DNA from: Pannonibacter phragmitetus_B
GTDB lineage: Bacteria > Pseudomonadota > Alphaproteobacteria > Rhizobiales > Stappiaceae
Direction of reading: 5' to 3'
Assembly (NCBI RefSeq): GCF_050510895.1
Contig: NZ_JBNINT010000001.1
Location: forward strand, 1,302,001-1,366,000
Length of the DNA stretch: 64,000 nucleotides
Shown here piece after piece: positions 26,738 through 36,807 of the stretch. The notes beneath the pieces are model-generated. The model saw only the letters and a program-made list of their open reading frames with translations, was not told where the DNA came from and did no database searches. The position numbers and the translations under genes were made by a program. Each line of letters begins with the position of its first letter. Within the stretch, counting starts at the first letter, position 1.

Positions 26738-27039
26738 TTCGCGGCCTCCCGGGCAAGGGCTTCAAGATCAGGCTTCAGTTCCCCAGCCTTGTAGGTACAG
26801 ACGAACTTGTCGCTCACCGTGTCGCGCACGGCATTGAAGAAGCGCCCGCAGCCATGGGCGTGGCGCCAGCGTTCGGCATAAAGCCCGCGCGTGTTGGAGC
26901 GCATGTAGAGGAACTGGGCCCATTCCTCGTCATTGAGGGCGGAAGGATCGGCCGGACGGGCGATATGCGCCTCGCCGCCGTAGCGGAATTCGGTCTCGGG
27001 CCGTTCGACGCCGCAACAGGGGCAGAAAATCAGCAGCAT
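26734..27039 (-). CDS. soxD: Sarcosine oxidase delta subunit
   Basis: 101 residues. Begins MLLIFCPCCGVERPETEF, giving the Cys pair, and later HAHGC supplies the His and Cys that complete the zinc site of SoxD. RYGGEAHIARP and DEEWAQFLYMRSNTRG are strongly conserved in the family. It is a structural subunit. It sits 10 bases after soxB and overlaps soxA by 4. Confidence 0.95.
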   Translation of the reverse strand: MLLIFCPCCGVERPETEFRYGGEAHIARPADPSALNDEEWAQFLYMRSNTRGLYAERWRHAHGCGRFFNAVRDTVSDKFVCTYKAGELKPDLEALAREAAK

Positions 27040-27049
27040 GGAGAAAGCC

Positions 27050-28303
27050 TCAGTGAGCCACGGCGGCAGCGGCCGCCTCGTCGATCAGGCGTCCGGTGCG
27101 GAACCTGTCCAGGGAGAAGGGGGCGTTGATGGGGTGCGGCGCGCCGGTCGCAATGGTGTGGGCAAACACATGGCCCGAGCCCGGCGTCGCCTTGAAGCCG
27201 CCCGTACCCCAGCCGCAGTTGACATAGAGCCCCGGCACCGGCGTCAGCCCGATGATCGGCGAGCGGTCTGGCGTGTTGTCAACGATGCCGCCCCAGTTGC
27301 GCAGCATGCGCATGCGCCGGAACATGGGGAACAGCTCGCAGATGGCATCGAGCGTGTGGGTGGTGATGTGCAGCCCGCCTGCCTGCGAATAGGAGACGAA
27401 CTGGTCGGTGCCCGCGCCGATCACCAGCTCGCCCTTGTCGGACTGGGAGATATAGGCGTGAATGGTGTTGGACATGACCACGCAAGGGAAGGCGGGTTTC
27501 ACCGGCTCGGACACCAGCGCCTGCAGCGGATTGGATTCCAGCGGCAGCTTCAGCCCGGCCATGGCCATGACGACGGAGGTGTTGCCAGCCGCAACGCAGC
27601 CGATCTTTTTGGCGCCGATGAAGCCGCGTGAGGTCTCAACGCCCGTGATCTCGCCCGTGGGCGCACGGCGGATGCCGGTGACGGCGCAGTTCTGGATGAT
27701 GTCGACACCCATGGCGCTGGCCGCGCGTGCATAGCCCCAGGCCACCGCATCGTGCCGGGCCGTGCCGCCCACCCGCTGCAGCGCCGCGCCCATCACCGGA
27801 TAGCGGATGTTCTTTTCGATGTTGAGCGGCGGGCAGAATTCCTTCGCCTCTTCCGGCGTCATCCACTCGTTCTCGACCCCGGCCAGCCGGTTGGCGTGGA
27901 TGTGGCGCTTGAACACCTGCACGTCATGCACCGTATGAGCCAGCATCATCACGCCGCGCTTGGAATACATGACGTTGTAATTGAGGTCCTGCGACAGGCC
28001 GTCCCACAGGTTCAGCGCATGCTGGTAGAGGGCGGCGCTTTCCTCCCACAGATAGTTGGAACGCACGATGGTGGTGTTGCGGCCCGTGTTGCCGCCGCCC
28101 AGCCAGCCCTTGTCCAGCACCGCTACATTGGTGATGCCATGCACCTTGGCCAGGTAATAGGCGGTGGCCAGCCCGTGGCCGCCCGCGCCGATGATGATGA
28201 CGTCATAGGCGGCCTTGGGCTCCGGGGAGCGCCACTGGTGGCCCCAGTTCTTGTGCGCGCTGAAGGCGTTTTTCGCCAGTTCGAGAAGGGAATAGCGCGT
28301 CAT
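27050..28303 (-). CDS. soxB: Sarcosine oxidase beta subunit
   Basis: 417 residues from ATG at 28303 (MTRYSLLELAKNAF), the family start. FAD-binding Rossmann motif DVIIIGAGGHGLATAYYLAK near residue 35; GGGNTGRNTTIVRSNYL next to the flavin; and GGTARHDAVAWGYARAA near 175, the segment holding the covalent-flavin His of heterotetrameric enzymes. It carries the sarcosine oxidation site. First gene of soxBDAG; divergent from frmA across a 383-base interval. Confidence 0.95.
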   Translation of the reverse strand: MTRYSLLELAKNAFSAHKNWGHQWRSPEPKAAYDVIIIGAGGHGLATAYYLAKVHGITNVAVLDKGWLGGGNTGRNTTIVRSNYLWEESAALYQHALNLWDGLSQDLNYNVMYSKRGVMMLAHTVHDVQVFKRHIHANRLAGVENEWMTPEEAKEFCPPLNIEKNIRYPVMGAALQRVGGTARHDAVAWGYARAASAMGVDIIQNCAVTGIRRAPTGEITGVETSRGFIGAKKIGCVAAGNTSVVMAMAGLKLPLESNPLQALVSEPVKPAFPCVVMSNTIHAYISQSDKGELVIGAGTDQFVSYSQAGGLHITTHTLDAICELFPMFRRMRMLRNWGGIVDNTPDRSPIIGLTPVPGLYVNCGWGTGGFKATPGSGHVFAHTIATGAPHPINAPFSLDRFRTGRLIDEAAAAAVAH

Positions 28304-28686
28304 GGCCGCCGGCAGGCTCCTTGTCATGGTGTGCCGCTGCGCCGCCGCCGGGCAGGGCTTGATGTTTCAGTGTGACTGACACGGGCGGCCGGGCACAAGG
28401 GGGCTCCCGTCAGAACAGGTTATCCATTTTTGCCAGAGGCAGCGCTGCATCCTAACCTCAGACAGTCCCGCAATGGTCAGAATCCGACATGCCCGCCGCG
28501 GCGGCCGTTCAGACTGGAAAATTCCGATGGAACAGGGGGCTCTGTGTGACAGCCTGAACAATTTGTGTCGCGTTTCGTGACACGCTCTGCCGCTCGATCT
28601 GTTACCGGGGGTGGCTCAGATGAACGCCACTGCTTATAACACGGCCATCATCATTGATGACTTGTCCATCGAAGGAGGGAGATCCC
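28304..28686. promoter_or_regulatory. Divergent promoter region between soxB and frmA
   Basis: 383 bases without a gene, expected to contain both promoters. The frmA side ends with GGAGGGAG as ribosome binding site. No clear operator dyad or promoter boxes were identified. Confidence 0.4.
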
Positions 28687-29814
<1,128 letters not shown>

Positions 29815-29824
29815 GGGGCGGGCG

Positions 29825-30649
29825 ATGAAGACCGTTTCCGAAAGCCGCATGTATGGCGGCGTGCAGGGCGTCTACACCCATGACAGCGATGTCTGCGGCG
29901 TGCCGATGACCTTCGCCGTCTACCTGCCGCCGCAGGCCAAGGCGGGGCGCGTGCCCTGCCTGTGGTATCTGTCGGGCCTGACCTGCACCCATGAAAACGC
30001 CATGACCAAGGCCGGGCTGCAGGCCCATGCGGCCGAGTTCGGTCTGGCCATCGTCTTCCCCGACACCAGCCCGCGCGGCGAGGGTGTTGCCAATGACGAG
30101 GCCTATGATCTGGGGCAGGGCGCTGGCTTTTATGTCAACGCCACGCAGGACCCTTGGGCACCGCATTTCCGCATGGAAGACTATGTGGTGCGCGAGCTGC
30201 GCGATCTCGTGGCTGCGTCCTTCCCCGTGACGGACAGCCACGGCATCACCGGCCATTCCATGGGCGGTCATGGCGCGCTGACGCTCGCCATGCGCCACCC
30301 CGGCCACTATGCCTCGCTCTCGGCCTTCGCCCCGATTGCCCACCCGTCCGCCTCGGACTGGGGCCGTAAGCAGCTGGGGGCATATCTCGGCGCGGACGAA
30401 AGCCTGTGGCGCGGTCATGATGCGGTGCATCTGCTGGCGGACAAGGGCTGGTCTTCGGACCTTCTGGTCGATCAGGGCCTGTCCGACCAGTTCCTCGACC
30501 TGCTGAAGCCCGAAGCCCTCGCGGAAGCGCTGGGCCGCACCCGCACGCCCTCCACCGTGCGCCTGCAGGCGGGCTATGACCATTCCTACAACTTCGTCGC
30601 CACCTTCGGCCGCGATCACGTGGAATGGCATGCAGCACGGCTGAAGTAA
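29825..30649 (+). CDS. fghA: S-formylglutathione hydrolase
   Basis: 274 residues, esterase D family. Nucleophile Ser in GHSMGGHGAL near residue 145; Asp in LVDQGLSDQFL; His in AGYDHSYNF. The N-terminal SGLTCTHENAMTKAG is diagnostic. It hydrolyses S-formylglutathione to formate and glutathione, completing formaldehyde oxidation started by frmA, with which it is co-transcribed. Confidence 0.95.
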   Translation: MKTVSESRMYGGVQGVYTHDSDVCGVPMTFAVYLPPQAKAGRVPCLWYLSGLTCTHENAMTKAGLQAHAAEFGLAIVFPDTSPRGEGVANDEAYDLGQGAGFYVNATQDPWAPHFRMEDYVVRELRDLVAASFPVTDSHGITGHSMGGHGALTLAMRHPGHYASLSAFAPIAHPSASDWGRKQLGAYLGADESLWRGHDAVHLLADKGWSSDLLVDQGLSDQFLDLLKPEALAEALGRTRTPSTVRLQAGYDHSYNFVATFGRDHVEWHAARLK

Positions 30650-30672
30650 CGCTGCAGGACTTTATGCGATGA

Positions 30673-30708
30673 GCAAGGGGCGGGGCCGGGCACGGCTCCG
30701 CCCTTTGC
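30673..30708 (+). terminator. Hairpin after fghA
   Basis: GCAAGGGGCGG..GCC pairs with GGC..CCGCCCTTTGC around a GGGCAC loop. Strong GC stem 24 bases after the fghA stop; there is no T-tract, so it may end or merely stabilise the transcript. Confidence 0.5.
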
Positions 30709-30865
30709 CGTTGGTGCCCCCCGCTCCCCCATCCGCCGCAACCCGGAAAGCGAGCGGAATGCAAAAATATTCCTGTCCGGACAAGGGCTTGCCGGTCTGG
30801 TTTCGGGTCGTCCCGGCTTCTCCTGCCGCCTAGCTTGCCGGTGTTTTCAACCGGAGAGCAGTTCC

Positions 30866-31621
30866 ATGCAACTGAAAGACAAGGTCATCATCATCACCGG
30901 CGCCAGCAGCGGCATCGGCGAAGCGGCAGCGCGGATGTTTGCAGCACGCGGCGCAAGGCTGGTCATTGGCGCCAGACGCAAGGACAGGCTGGAAGCGCTG
31001 GCAGCTGAGATCAGCGCGGGCGGCGGCGCAGCTGTCCCTGTCTCAGGGGATGTGGCTGAGGCGGAACATGCGCAGGCGCTGGTGGATGCCGCGCTCGGCC
31101 AGTTCGGCCGCCTCGACGGGGCCTTCAACAATGCCGGCATGGTGGGGGACATGGTGCCGCTGCCGCAGATGAGCCCGGCCAACTGGCACCGGGTGCTGGA
31201 GGTGAATCTCACCAGCGCCTTCCATCTGGCACGGGCGCAGATCCCGGCCATGCTGGCGGATGGCGGGCAGGGCGCCATCGTCTTCACCTCCACCTTCGTC
31301 GGCCATGCGGCGGGCCTGCCGGGCATGGCGGCTTATGCGGCGGCAAAGGCGGGGCTCATTGGCCTGACGCAGGTTCTGGCCGCCGAACATGGGGCAGCGG
31401 GGCTCCGGGTCAACGCCCTGCTGCCGGGCGGCACCCGCACGGACATGGCGCCGCAGGATCAGGCCTCGCTGGACTGGGTGGCCGGGCTGCATGCCCTGAA
31501 GCGCCTTGCCCGGCCGGAAGAGATCGCCGCCGCAGCAGCCTTCCTCCTCAGTGACGATGCCTCCTTCGTCACCGGCACGGCACTGACCGCCGATGGCGGC
31601 AATTCCATCTCAAAAACCTGA
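30866..31621 (+). CDS. Short-chain dehydrogenase/reductase, classical SDR
   Basis: 251 residues. Cofactor motif TGASSGIGEAAARMF at residue 11, basic residues after the second strand (GARRKDR) suggesting NADP, FNNAG, catalytic Ser/Thr region FTSTFVGHAAGLPGM with YAAAK for the active-site Tyr-Lys, and the usual GTALTADGG end. FabG-like in form, but there is no lipid-synthesis context, so the substrate is unknown. It stands alone between fghA and the convergent DUF423 gene. Confidence 0.85.
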   Translation: MQLKDKVIIITGASSGIGEAAARMFAARGARLVIGARRKDRLEALAAEISAGGGAAVPVSGDVAEAEHAQALVDAALGQFGRLDGAFNNAGMVGDMVPLPQMSPANWHRVLEVNLTSAFHLARAQIPAMLADGGQGAIVFTSTFVGHAAGLPGMAAYAAAKAGLIGLTQVLAAEHGAAGLRVNALLPGGTRTDMAPQDQASLDWVAGLHALKRLARPEEIAAAAAFLLSDDASFVTGTALTADGGNSISKT

Positions 31622-31662
31622 GGCAAGCTCCCGGTGTGCCAAACGCACCGGGAGGTCAGTCT

Positions 31663-32079
31663 TCAGCGCGGCCGCACGAAGGCCGCGCTGAGCAGCACGG
31701 CGAGCCAGCCGCAGATCATCAGCGTTCCACCCGTGGGCGCGGACATGGCAAACAGCCGTTCAGCCGTGAGCGCCCGGCTGACCAGATCGCCGCTGAACAG
31801 CGCAACGCCTGCCAGCAGCAGCACGAAGGCCACAGGCAGCAGCGGCACCCGCCGCAGCTGCGCCAGCGCGCCAAGGCCCAGAAACGCCGGGGCGTGGAAC
31901 AGCAGCATGCCGGATGCCACGCTCATCAACCCGGTTGCATCCATATGCGTGCCAAGCGCCGCCAGCGCGACGCCTGCCGCCCCGCAAAGCCCAGCCGCCA
32001 CCATCCCCGCCCGGAACAGCGGATGTGCGGCCTGTGACGCCGCATTTTCAGAGGGAGAACCTTGAGAAGAAACCTGCAT
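31663..32079 (-). CDS. DUF423 membrane protein
   Basis: 138 residues with four hydrophobic segments (AGMVAAGLCGAAGVALAALG, MSVASGMLLFHAPAFLGLGAL, VPLLPVAFVLLLAGVALFSG and GGTLMICGWLAVLLSAAFV). The LALFSGDL-like ALFSGDL and APTGGTLMICGW patterns are diagnostic of DUF423 (YgdD-type) inner membrane proteins of unknown function. The first 22 residues are an extra polar tail. Confidence 0.85.
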   Translation of the reverse strand: MQVSSQGSPSENAASQAAHPLFRAGMVAAGLCGAAGVALAALGTHMDATGLMSVASGMLLFHAPAFLGLGALAQLRRVPLLPVAFVLLLAGVALFSGDLVSRALTAERLFAMSAPTGGTLMICGWLAVLLSAAFVRPR

Positions 32080-32318
32080 CCTGCACCACCATCAGCCAAA
32101 CCCGGCACCCCACGGCGCCCTCGGGGAGTATCTGTCCCGGCAAATCTACCGGCGGGAGGAGCTAGTGTCGATGTGCGGGGGAATGGCAAAGGGACGCAGG
32201 GGGAGGGGAGCTGGTCAGGGATGTTTCGCGGCTTGCCACAAGGTTCCAAGTCTCTCCCAAAGGGCGGTGTTTACATTGAACGCACGGAGAAGGACCGCGC
32301 CTTCGTCTTGCCGCAACG

Positions 32319-32465
32319 CCCCTCTCCCCCTTGAGGGGGAGATGTCTGCGTCAGCAGACAGAGGGGGTATCAGCGCCTCGATACGGCAGGATCTCTCGTA
32401 TGACTGGGTAGTCCGTTACCCCCTCTGCCCCCTGCCGGGGGCATCTCCCCCTCAAGGGGGAGAGG
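32319..32465. repeat. Large imperfect inverted repeat element
   Basis: CCCCTCTCCCCCTTGAGGGG near 32319 recurs inverted as CCCCTCAAGGGGGAGAGG ending at 32465. Each arm is itself palindromic, and inner blocks (AGAGGGGGTA / TACCCCCTCTG) also match. About 147 bases in total; the form is that of a dispersed palindromic intergenic unit. The wider interval 32080-32603 holds no gene besides this. Confidence 0.6.
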
Positions 32466-32603
32466 AGTTGGAGCCTGACTGGCAGTCCGTTTTAGACAAT
32501 AGCTCCTGAGGGACAGAGGGGGGCTTCCGCTTGTAAGAGGTGCCGAAAAACACTCTCTCGCGCTTCAAGGTGGAGGCACAAATTTGTCATCTAGACGCCA
32601 CAA

Positions 32604-32846
32604 CTAGCCGCCGTGCGGAGCTACTGGCCGTGTCGGAGCTGCCTCGAACAGCTCTTCTTTTGAGCGGCTGCCCAAGCCGCTCTGCAGACCTTCGTCCACA
32701 TGGCGCTTCATGGCCGCAATCTTGTTGCTGCGCTCCTGATCCTTGCGGATCAGATCAAGCACATAGCCGCTCGCATTCGCATAAGGGCCGGTGCGGGCCT
32801 GCTCCTCCACCCATTCCTTCCCGGGATCAGGCAAGGATACAGTCAT
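32604..32846 (-). CDS. ParD-like type II antitoxin, no partner toxin
   Basis: 80 residues from ATG at 32846 (MTVSLPDPGKEWVEEQ). The ribbon-helix-helix N-terminus followed by GPYANASGYVLDLIRKDQE, and the HVDEGLQSGLGSRSKEELF tail, match the ParD/CC2985 antitoxin family, which represses its own operon and wraps a ParE toxin. ParE normally starts immediately downstream, but here only the palindromic repeat region follows and no RelE/ParE-like frame is present. The last 11 residues (PTRPVAPHGG) are not family-like, hinting that the end of the gene was replaced. Confidence 0.7.
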   Translation of the reverse strand: MTVSLPDPGKEWVEEQARTGPYANASGYVLDLIRKDQERSNKIAAMKRHVDEGLQSGLGSRSKEELFEAAPTRPVAPHGG

Positions 32847-33026
32847 GGCCGCCATCAGCATCACCGCTATCCCGATATCATGCCATATGTGGTGAGGCTT
32901 GTCAGTTTCTGAGCGGTCTTCAACCTCTGATGCTGCCAAAGTTTTGCTCCGGAGCCTGCAAAAAAAGATTTGATTATTAAAATAATAAATAAACAGTCAA
33001 TGCTAGATTGAAAATATAAAATGCTT

Positions 33027-33503
33027 TTATTCGGTCAATTGGGCATTGTTTATTAGTTTCATTTCGACATTTGTAGTTTTGTGATGGTTTTTTAATTGGG
33101 TTAGGTTAAAGAAAATTGGCTGAGGTGGCGCCCATAGGAATGTTGGAAACTTTCTTTTTTCATCAACTTTTTGCATGCGGTCTTTGTCGCCCTCAGGAAG
33201 TCGAATGGGAACACTGAAGCTAATTTTATTCGCTGATCCGGCGGTATGTTTTCCGCCGCCTTCGACGCCGATACCGAAGACTTTAACCTTTGCTCCTGCT
33301 CCGCCTTCCGTTTCCGTTGTAACGGACACATCAAAGTCCACTCGGGTGGCGATACCATACTGGCCTACGTTGATTAAATGTCCTCCGAATTGTGCATCCT
33401 TCATGAGGGCGTTAACATTTTCACCATCAGGCTTTTCTTGCGCGAGTTTTATGCCCTCGATTATCTGAGAAAGGGTTTCTGCTATAAAGTGTTTGAGCTC
33501 CAA
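33027..33503 (-). CDS. Trypco2-like (trypsin-co-occurring) domain protein
   Basis: 158 residues if started at TTG 33503, which is supported by GGAGGAA 5 bases upstream and by the family start MELKHFIAETLSQIIEGI. ATG at 33515 adds four residues but has no ribosome site. The N-terminal helix, then VDFDVSVTTETEGGAGAKVK, KVFGIGVEGGGKHTAGSA and ISFSVPIRLP, correspond to the beta-rich Trypco2 domain known from bacterial conflict and signalling operons with trypsin-like proteases. No protease is seen here. AT-rich DNA, co-directional with the small gene just upstream. Confidence 0.6.
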   Translation of the reverse strand: MELKHFIAETLSQIIEGIKLAQEKPDGENVNALMKDAQFGGHLINVGQYGIATRVDFDVSVTTETEGGAGAKVKVFGIGVEGGGKHTAGSANKISFSVPIRLPEGDKDRMQKVDEKRKFPTFLWAPPQPIFFNLTQLKNHHKTTNVEMKLINNAQLTE

Positions 33504-33525
33504 AATTTCCTCCATTTAATCGGGT

Positions 33526-33762
33526 TTAGAACCATCCAGTCTTTTTGGTCGCTTGCTCGGGAACTGGGCTGAGGATATCAACTGTCCTTCCGACTTCTTT
33601 TGCACCCGTCTTTACTATATTCAGGGCTATTACATTGCTGTCATTCTGCAGCAAAATAGAATGAACCATTGCGCCTGCTGCCATCATAACTGTTGAATAT
33701 CCGCTGATTTTCCACCCGTTTTCAATATATGTTTCCAGTTTTTCATTGTTCTCGTTACTCAT
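33526..33762 (-). CDS. Small hypothetical protein upstream of the Trypco2-like gene
   Basis: 78 residues (MSNENNEKLETYIENGW). Polar N-terminus, a short hydrophobic stretch (STVMMAAGAMVHSILLQ) that could be a buried helix or weak membrane segment, and a lysine-rich end. No family recognised. It is AT-rich, ends about 20 bases before the Trypco2-like start, and is likely its operon partner. Confidence 0.55.
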   Translation of the reverse strand: MSNENNEKLETYIENGWKISGYSTVMMAAGAMVHSILLQNDSNVIALNIVKTGAKEVGRTVDILSPVPEQATKKTGWF

Positions 33763-33967
33763 TGCGGTGCTTTCTGAAGAGTGTTGATTGCTTTTTTATC
33801 ATACTCCTGCTCCTTTGCTGTTTTAAGCAAAAAAGCAGTCGTTTGAAGTTTGGCAGGCGGGGCAGTCTTTGTCTCTGGCTCGTCGATTTAAGAGATGCGC
33901 AGTGCAAAATATCCCCCAGCCCAGTCTCCCGGGCCGGGGCATCACTTCCCTCTAAACTCTCACTCCC

Positions 33968-36013
33968 TCACGCCGCCTTCAGTCCGCGCTTTTCCAGCAG
34001 CGCTTCAATGTCCGGGCTGCGGCCGCGGAAGGATTTGTAGGCTTCTTCGGGGTCTTGGCGGCCGCCGGCGGAGTAGATGAAGTCGTGGAGGCGGGTGGCG
34101 GTGGAGGGGTCGAAGATGTTGCCGGTTTCCTCGAAGGCGCCGAAGGCATCCGCGTCCATCACTTCCGACCACATGTAGCTGTAGTAGCCGGAGGAATAGC
34201 CTTCGCCGGAAAAGGCGTGGGAGAAATGCGGGATGCGGTGGCGCATGATGATTTCGTCCGGCATGCCGATTTCCGCCAGCGCCGTCTTTTCATAGGCCGT
34301 GACATCAATGCCCGCCGGGTCCGCGATCTCGTGGAGGTTGAGGTCGAGGAGGGCGCAGGCGGTGTATTCCACCGTGGCAAAGCCCTGATTGAAGTTGCGT
34401 GCGCCCAGCACCTTGTCGAGCAGCGCCTTGGGCATGGGCTCGCCGGTCTTGTAATGCACGGCAAAGCGGGACAGCACCTCCGGCTGGCTCAGCCAGTGCT
34501 CATAAAGCTGCGAGGGCAGTTCCACGAAGTCCCGCGCCACGGACGTGCCGGAAATGGACGGGTAGGTGACATTGGACAGCAGGCCATGCAGCCCGTGGCC
34601 GAATTCGTGGAAGAGGGTGCGGGCATCGTCAAAGGTCAGCAGGGCAGCCTCGCCATCGGCGCCCTTCGAGAAGTTCATGACATTGACAATGACAGGTGTG
34701 ACCTCGCCCTTTGCCCGGTGCTGCGGGCGGAAGGCGCTCATCCAGGCGCCGGAGCGCTTGGAGGGGCGGGCGAAATAATCGCCGAGGAAGAGGCCCACAT
34801 GCTTGCCGTCGCGGCCCCGCACCTCGAAGACGCGCACATCCGGGTGATAGACCGGCAGGCCCTTCTTCTCCTCGAAGGTGAGGCCGAACAGGCGGGTGGC
34901 GGTGTCGAAGGCGGCTTCGATCATCTTGTCGAGCTGCAGGTAGGGCTTCAGCTCCGCCTCATCGAGGTCATGGTCGCGCTTGCGCACCTTCTCGGAATAA
35001 TAGCGCCAGTCCCACGGGGCGATGGGGGCGTTGTTGCCCTCCGCACGGGCGGCTTCCGCCAGCTTGTCGCGCTCGGTGCGGGCCTGCGCCACGGCAGGCG
35101 CCCACACGCGGGTCAGGAGGGCGCGCACGGCCTCCGGCGTCTTGGCCATGCAGTCGTCCAGCTTGTAGGCGGCATAATGCGGATAGCCGAGCAGCTGCGC
35201 CTTTTCGGCGCGCAGGGCCAGCGTGCGGGCCACGGTTTCGCGGTTGTCCGTCTCCCCGCCAGTCTCGCCGCGTGCGGCCCAGGCCTTGAAGGCTTCCTCG
35301 CGCTTTTCGCGGTTGGTGGAGAATTGCAGGAACGGCTCGATGGAGGAGCGTGAAAGGGTGATGACGTGCTTGCCCTCAAGCCCCCGGTCACGGGCGGCGG
35401 CAGCGGCAGCGGCAAGCAGGAAGTCCGGCAGGCCGGCGCGGTCTTCCTCCGTCTCCAGCACGAGCTGATAGCTGGACTCATCCTTCAGCACGTTCTGGGC
35501 AAAGCGGGTGCCGAGGGTCGCCAGCTCCTGGCCGATTTCTGCCATGCGGGCCTTGCCGGTCTCGTCCAGCCCCGCGCCCGAGCGGGTGAAGCCCAGCTTG
35601 TAGCGCTCCAGCACCCGCAGTTGCTCGCCGGTCAGGCCCAGACTGTGGCGCCGCTCCCAAAGGTCAAACACGCGGGCGGCCAGCTTCGGGTTCAGCATGG
35701 TGTCGGAACCGTGCTTGGCGAGCTTCGGCGCCATGTCGCGCTCGATGTCCTGAAGTTCGGCATTGGTGTGTGCGCCGGTCAGGTTGAAGAAGGTGCGGGC
35801 AACGCGGGACAGGTCCTCGCCAGCCGTTTCAAGGGCAATGATCGTATTGGAAAAGCTTGGTGCCTCTGCCTGATCTGCGATGGCGTTGATCTCCTCGCGT
35901 GCGCTCTGCATGGCCGTTTCAAAGGCCTCGCGGAAATGCGCTGCGGTGATGTCAGCAAAGGGCGGCAGGCCAAAGGGCGTGGACCAGGCGGTGAGGAGCG
36001 GGTTTTCGGACAT
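33968..36013 (-). CDS. M3 family oligopeptidase (oligopeptidase A/Dcp type)
   Basis: 681 residues from ATG at 36013 (MSENPLLTAWSTPFGLPPF), the family start. Zinc motif HEFGHGLHGLL near residue 470 with the downstream Glu in the ALLDLNLHEIAD region and SHAFSGEGYSSGYYSYMWSE-type C-terminal motif (positions near 600), all diagnostic of thimet-type metallopeptidases such as PrlC and Dcp. No signal peptide, so cytoplasmic; it degrades short peptides released by ATP-dependent proteases. Single gene, downstream of the PPOX gene on the same strand. Confidence 0.93.
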   Translation of the reverse strand: MSENPLLTAWSTPFGLPPFADITAAHFREAFETAMQSAREEINAIADQAEAPSFSNTIIALETAGEDLSRVARTFFNLTGAHTNAELQDIERDMAPKLAKHGSDTMLNPKLAARVFDLWERRHSLGLTGEQLRVLERYKLGFTRSGAGLDETGKARMAEIGQELATLGTRFAQNVLKDESSYQLVLETEEDRAGLPDFLLAAAAAAARDRGLEGKHVITLSRSSIEPFLQFSTNREKREEAFKAWAARGETGGETDNRETVARTLALRAEKAQLLGYPHYAAYKLDDCMAKTPEAVRALLTRVWAPAVAQARTERDKLAEAARAEGNNAPIAPWDWRYYSEKVRKRDHDLDEAELKPYLQLDKMIEAAFDTATRLFGLTFEEKKGLPVYHPDVRVFEVRGRDGKHVGLFLGDYFARPSKRSGAWMSAFRPQHRAKGEVTPVIVNVMNFSKGADGEAALLTFDDARTLFHEFGHGLHGLLSNVTYPSISGTSVARDFVELPSQLYEHWLSQPEVLSRFAVHYKTGEPMPKALLDKVLGARNFNQGFATVEYTACALLDLNLHEIADPAGIDVTAYEKTALAEIGMPDEIIMRHRIPHFSHAFSGEGYSSGYYSYMWSEVMDADAFGAFEETGNIFDPSTATRLHDFIYSAGGRQDPEEAYKSFRGRSPDIEALLEKRGLKAA

Positions 36014-36101
36014 GAGATTTTCCAATGGTTTGCGGCAGGCGTTCTGCCTTCATATGGGGCAAGAGTTTCCAGATGCCAAACGTGGGTGGTGCGGGGGCGC
36101 C

Positions 36102-36713
36102 TCACCACATGCTTGTGCGGGCGCGTTCCGGCCATTCCTTGTCATAGGCCGTGCCGCCTACGGTGCCGTCCGAAAGGCTGGCGAGGATCTGGCCCGGCGT
36201 TGGCAGGGTGCGGGAATCCACGTGGGCGGAGGCGTCCCACAATCCGGCGCGCATGATGGCGCGGGCGCACTGGAAGTAGATTGTTTCGATGGAAATGACG
36301 AGAACGGATCGCGGGCGCTTTCCCTCCATTTCCAGCCGGGACAGCAGCTCCTCATCGATGCTGACAACAGCGCGGCCATTGACGCGCAGGGCGTTGCCAT
36401 GGCCGGGAATGAGGAACATCAGCGCCACGCGGGGATCGCGCACCACATTGCGCAAGGAATCGATCCGGTTGTTGCCGCGCCGGTCTGGCATCAGCAGGGT
36501 GGTATCATTCTCGATGATGACGCAGCAGCCCTTGTCGCCACGTGGCGAACAGTCCAGCCCCTCCGGGCCGCTGGTGGCCAGTGCGCAGAAGGGCGCGGCC
36601 TCGATCAGGCGGCGGTATTCGGGCGTGATGCGCGGGCTTTCCTTCACTGTGGAAGCGGGGCCCGCAGTGCCATAGAGTTTTTCCAGATCGTCAATGCTGG
36701 TGATGATGCTCAT
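36102..36713 (-). CDS. PPOX-type FMN-dependent flavoprotein (MSMEG_1061-like)
   Basis: 203 residues, split-barrel pyridoxamine-5'-phosphate oxidase-like protein. CALATSGPEGLDCSPRGDKG is the FMN-phosphate binding start typical of the MSMEG_1061 group, followed by MPDRRGNNRIDSLRNVVRDP and ALMFLIPGHGNALRVNGRA. These bind FMN or F420-like flavins; substrates are unknown. ECARAIMRA-like CARAIMRAGLWD near the C-terminus is also conserved. Divergent from the racemase-like gene. Confidence 0.85.
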   Translation of the reverse strand: MSIITSIDDLEKLYGTAGPASTVKESPRITPEYRRLIEAAPFCALATSGPEGLDCSPRGDKGCCVIIENDTTLLMPDRRGNNRIDSLRNVVRDPRVALMFLIPGHGNALRVNGRAVVSIDEELLSRLEMEGKRPRSVLVISIETIYFQCARAIMRAGLWDASAHVDSRTLPTPGQILASLSDGTVGGTAYDKEWPERARTSMW

Positions 36714-36807
36714 CGTGCCGGTGTCCCTGATGCCTTTGCTGCGGTAGAGCTAATCTGGATCCGTCCCGGCCTGCCAGTGTTTTGACGCGGCGGGGCGCAA
36801 TTTTTCA

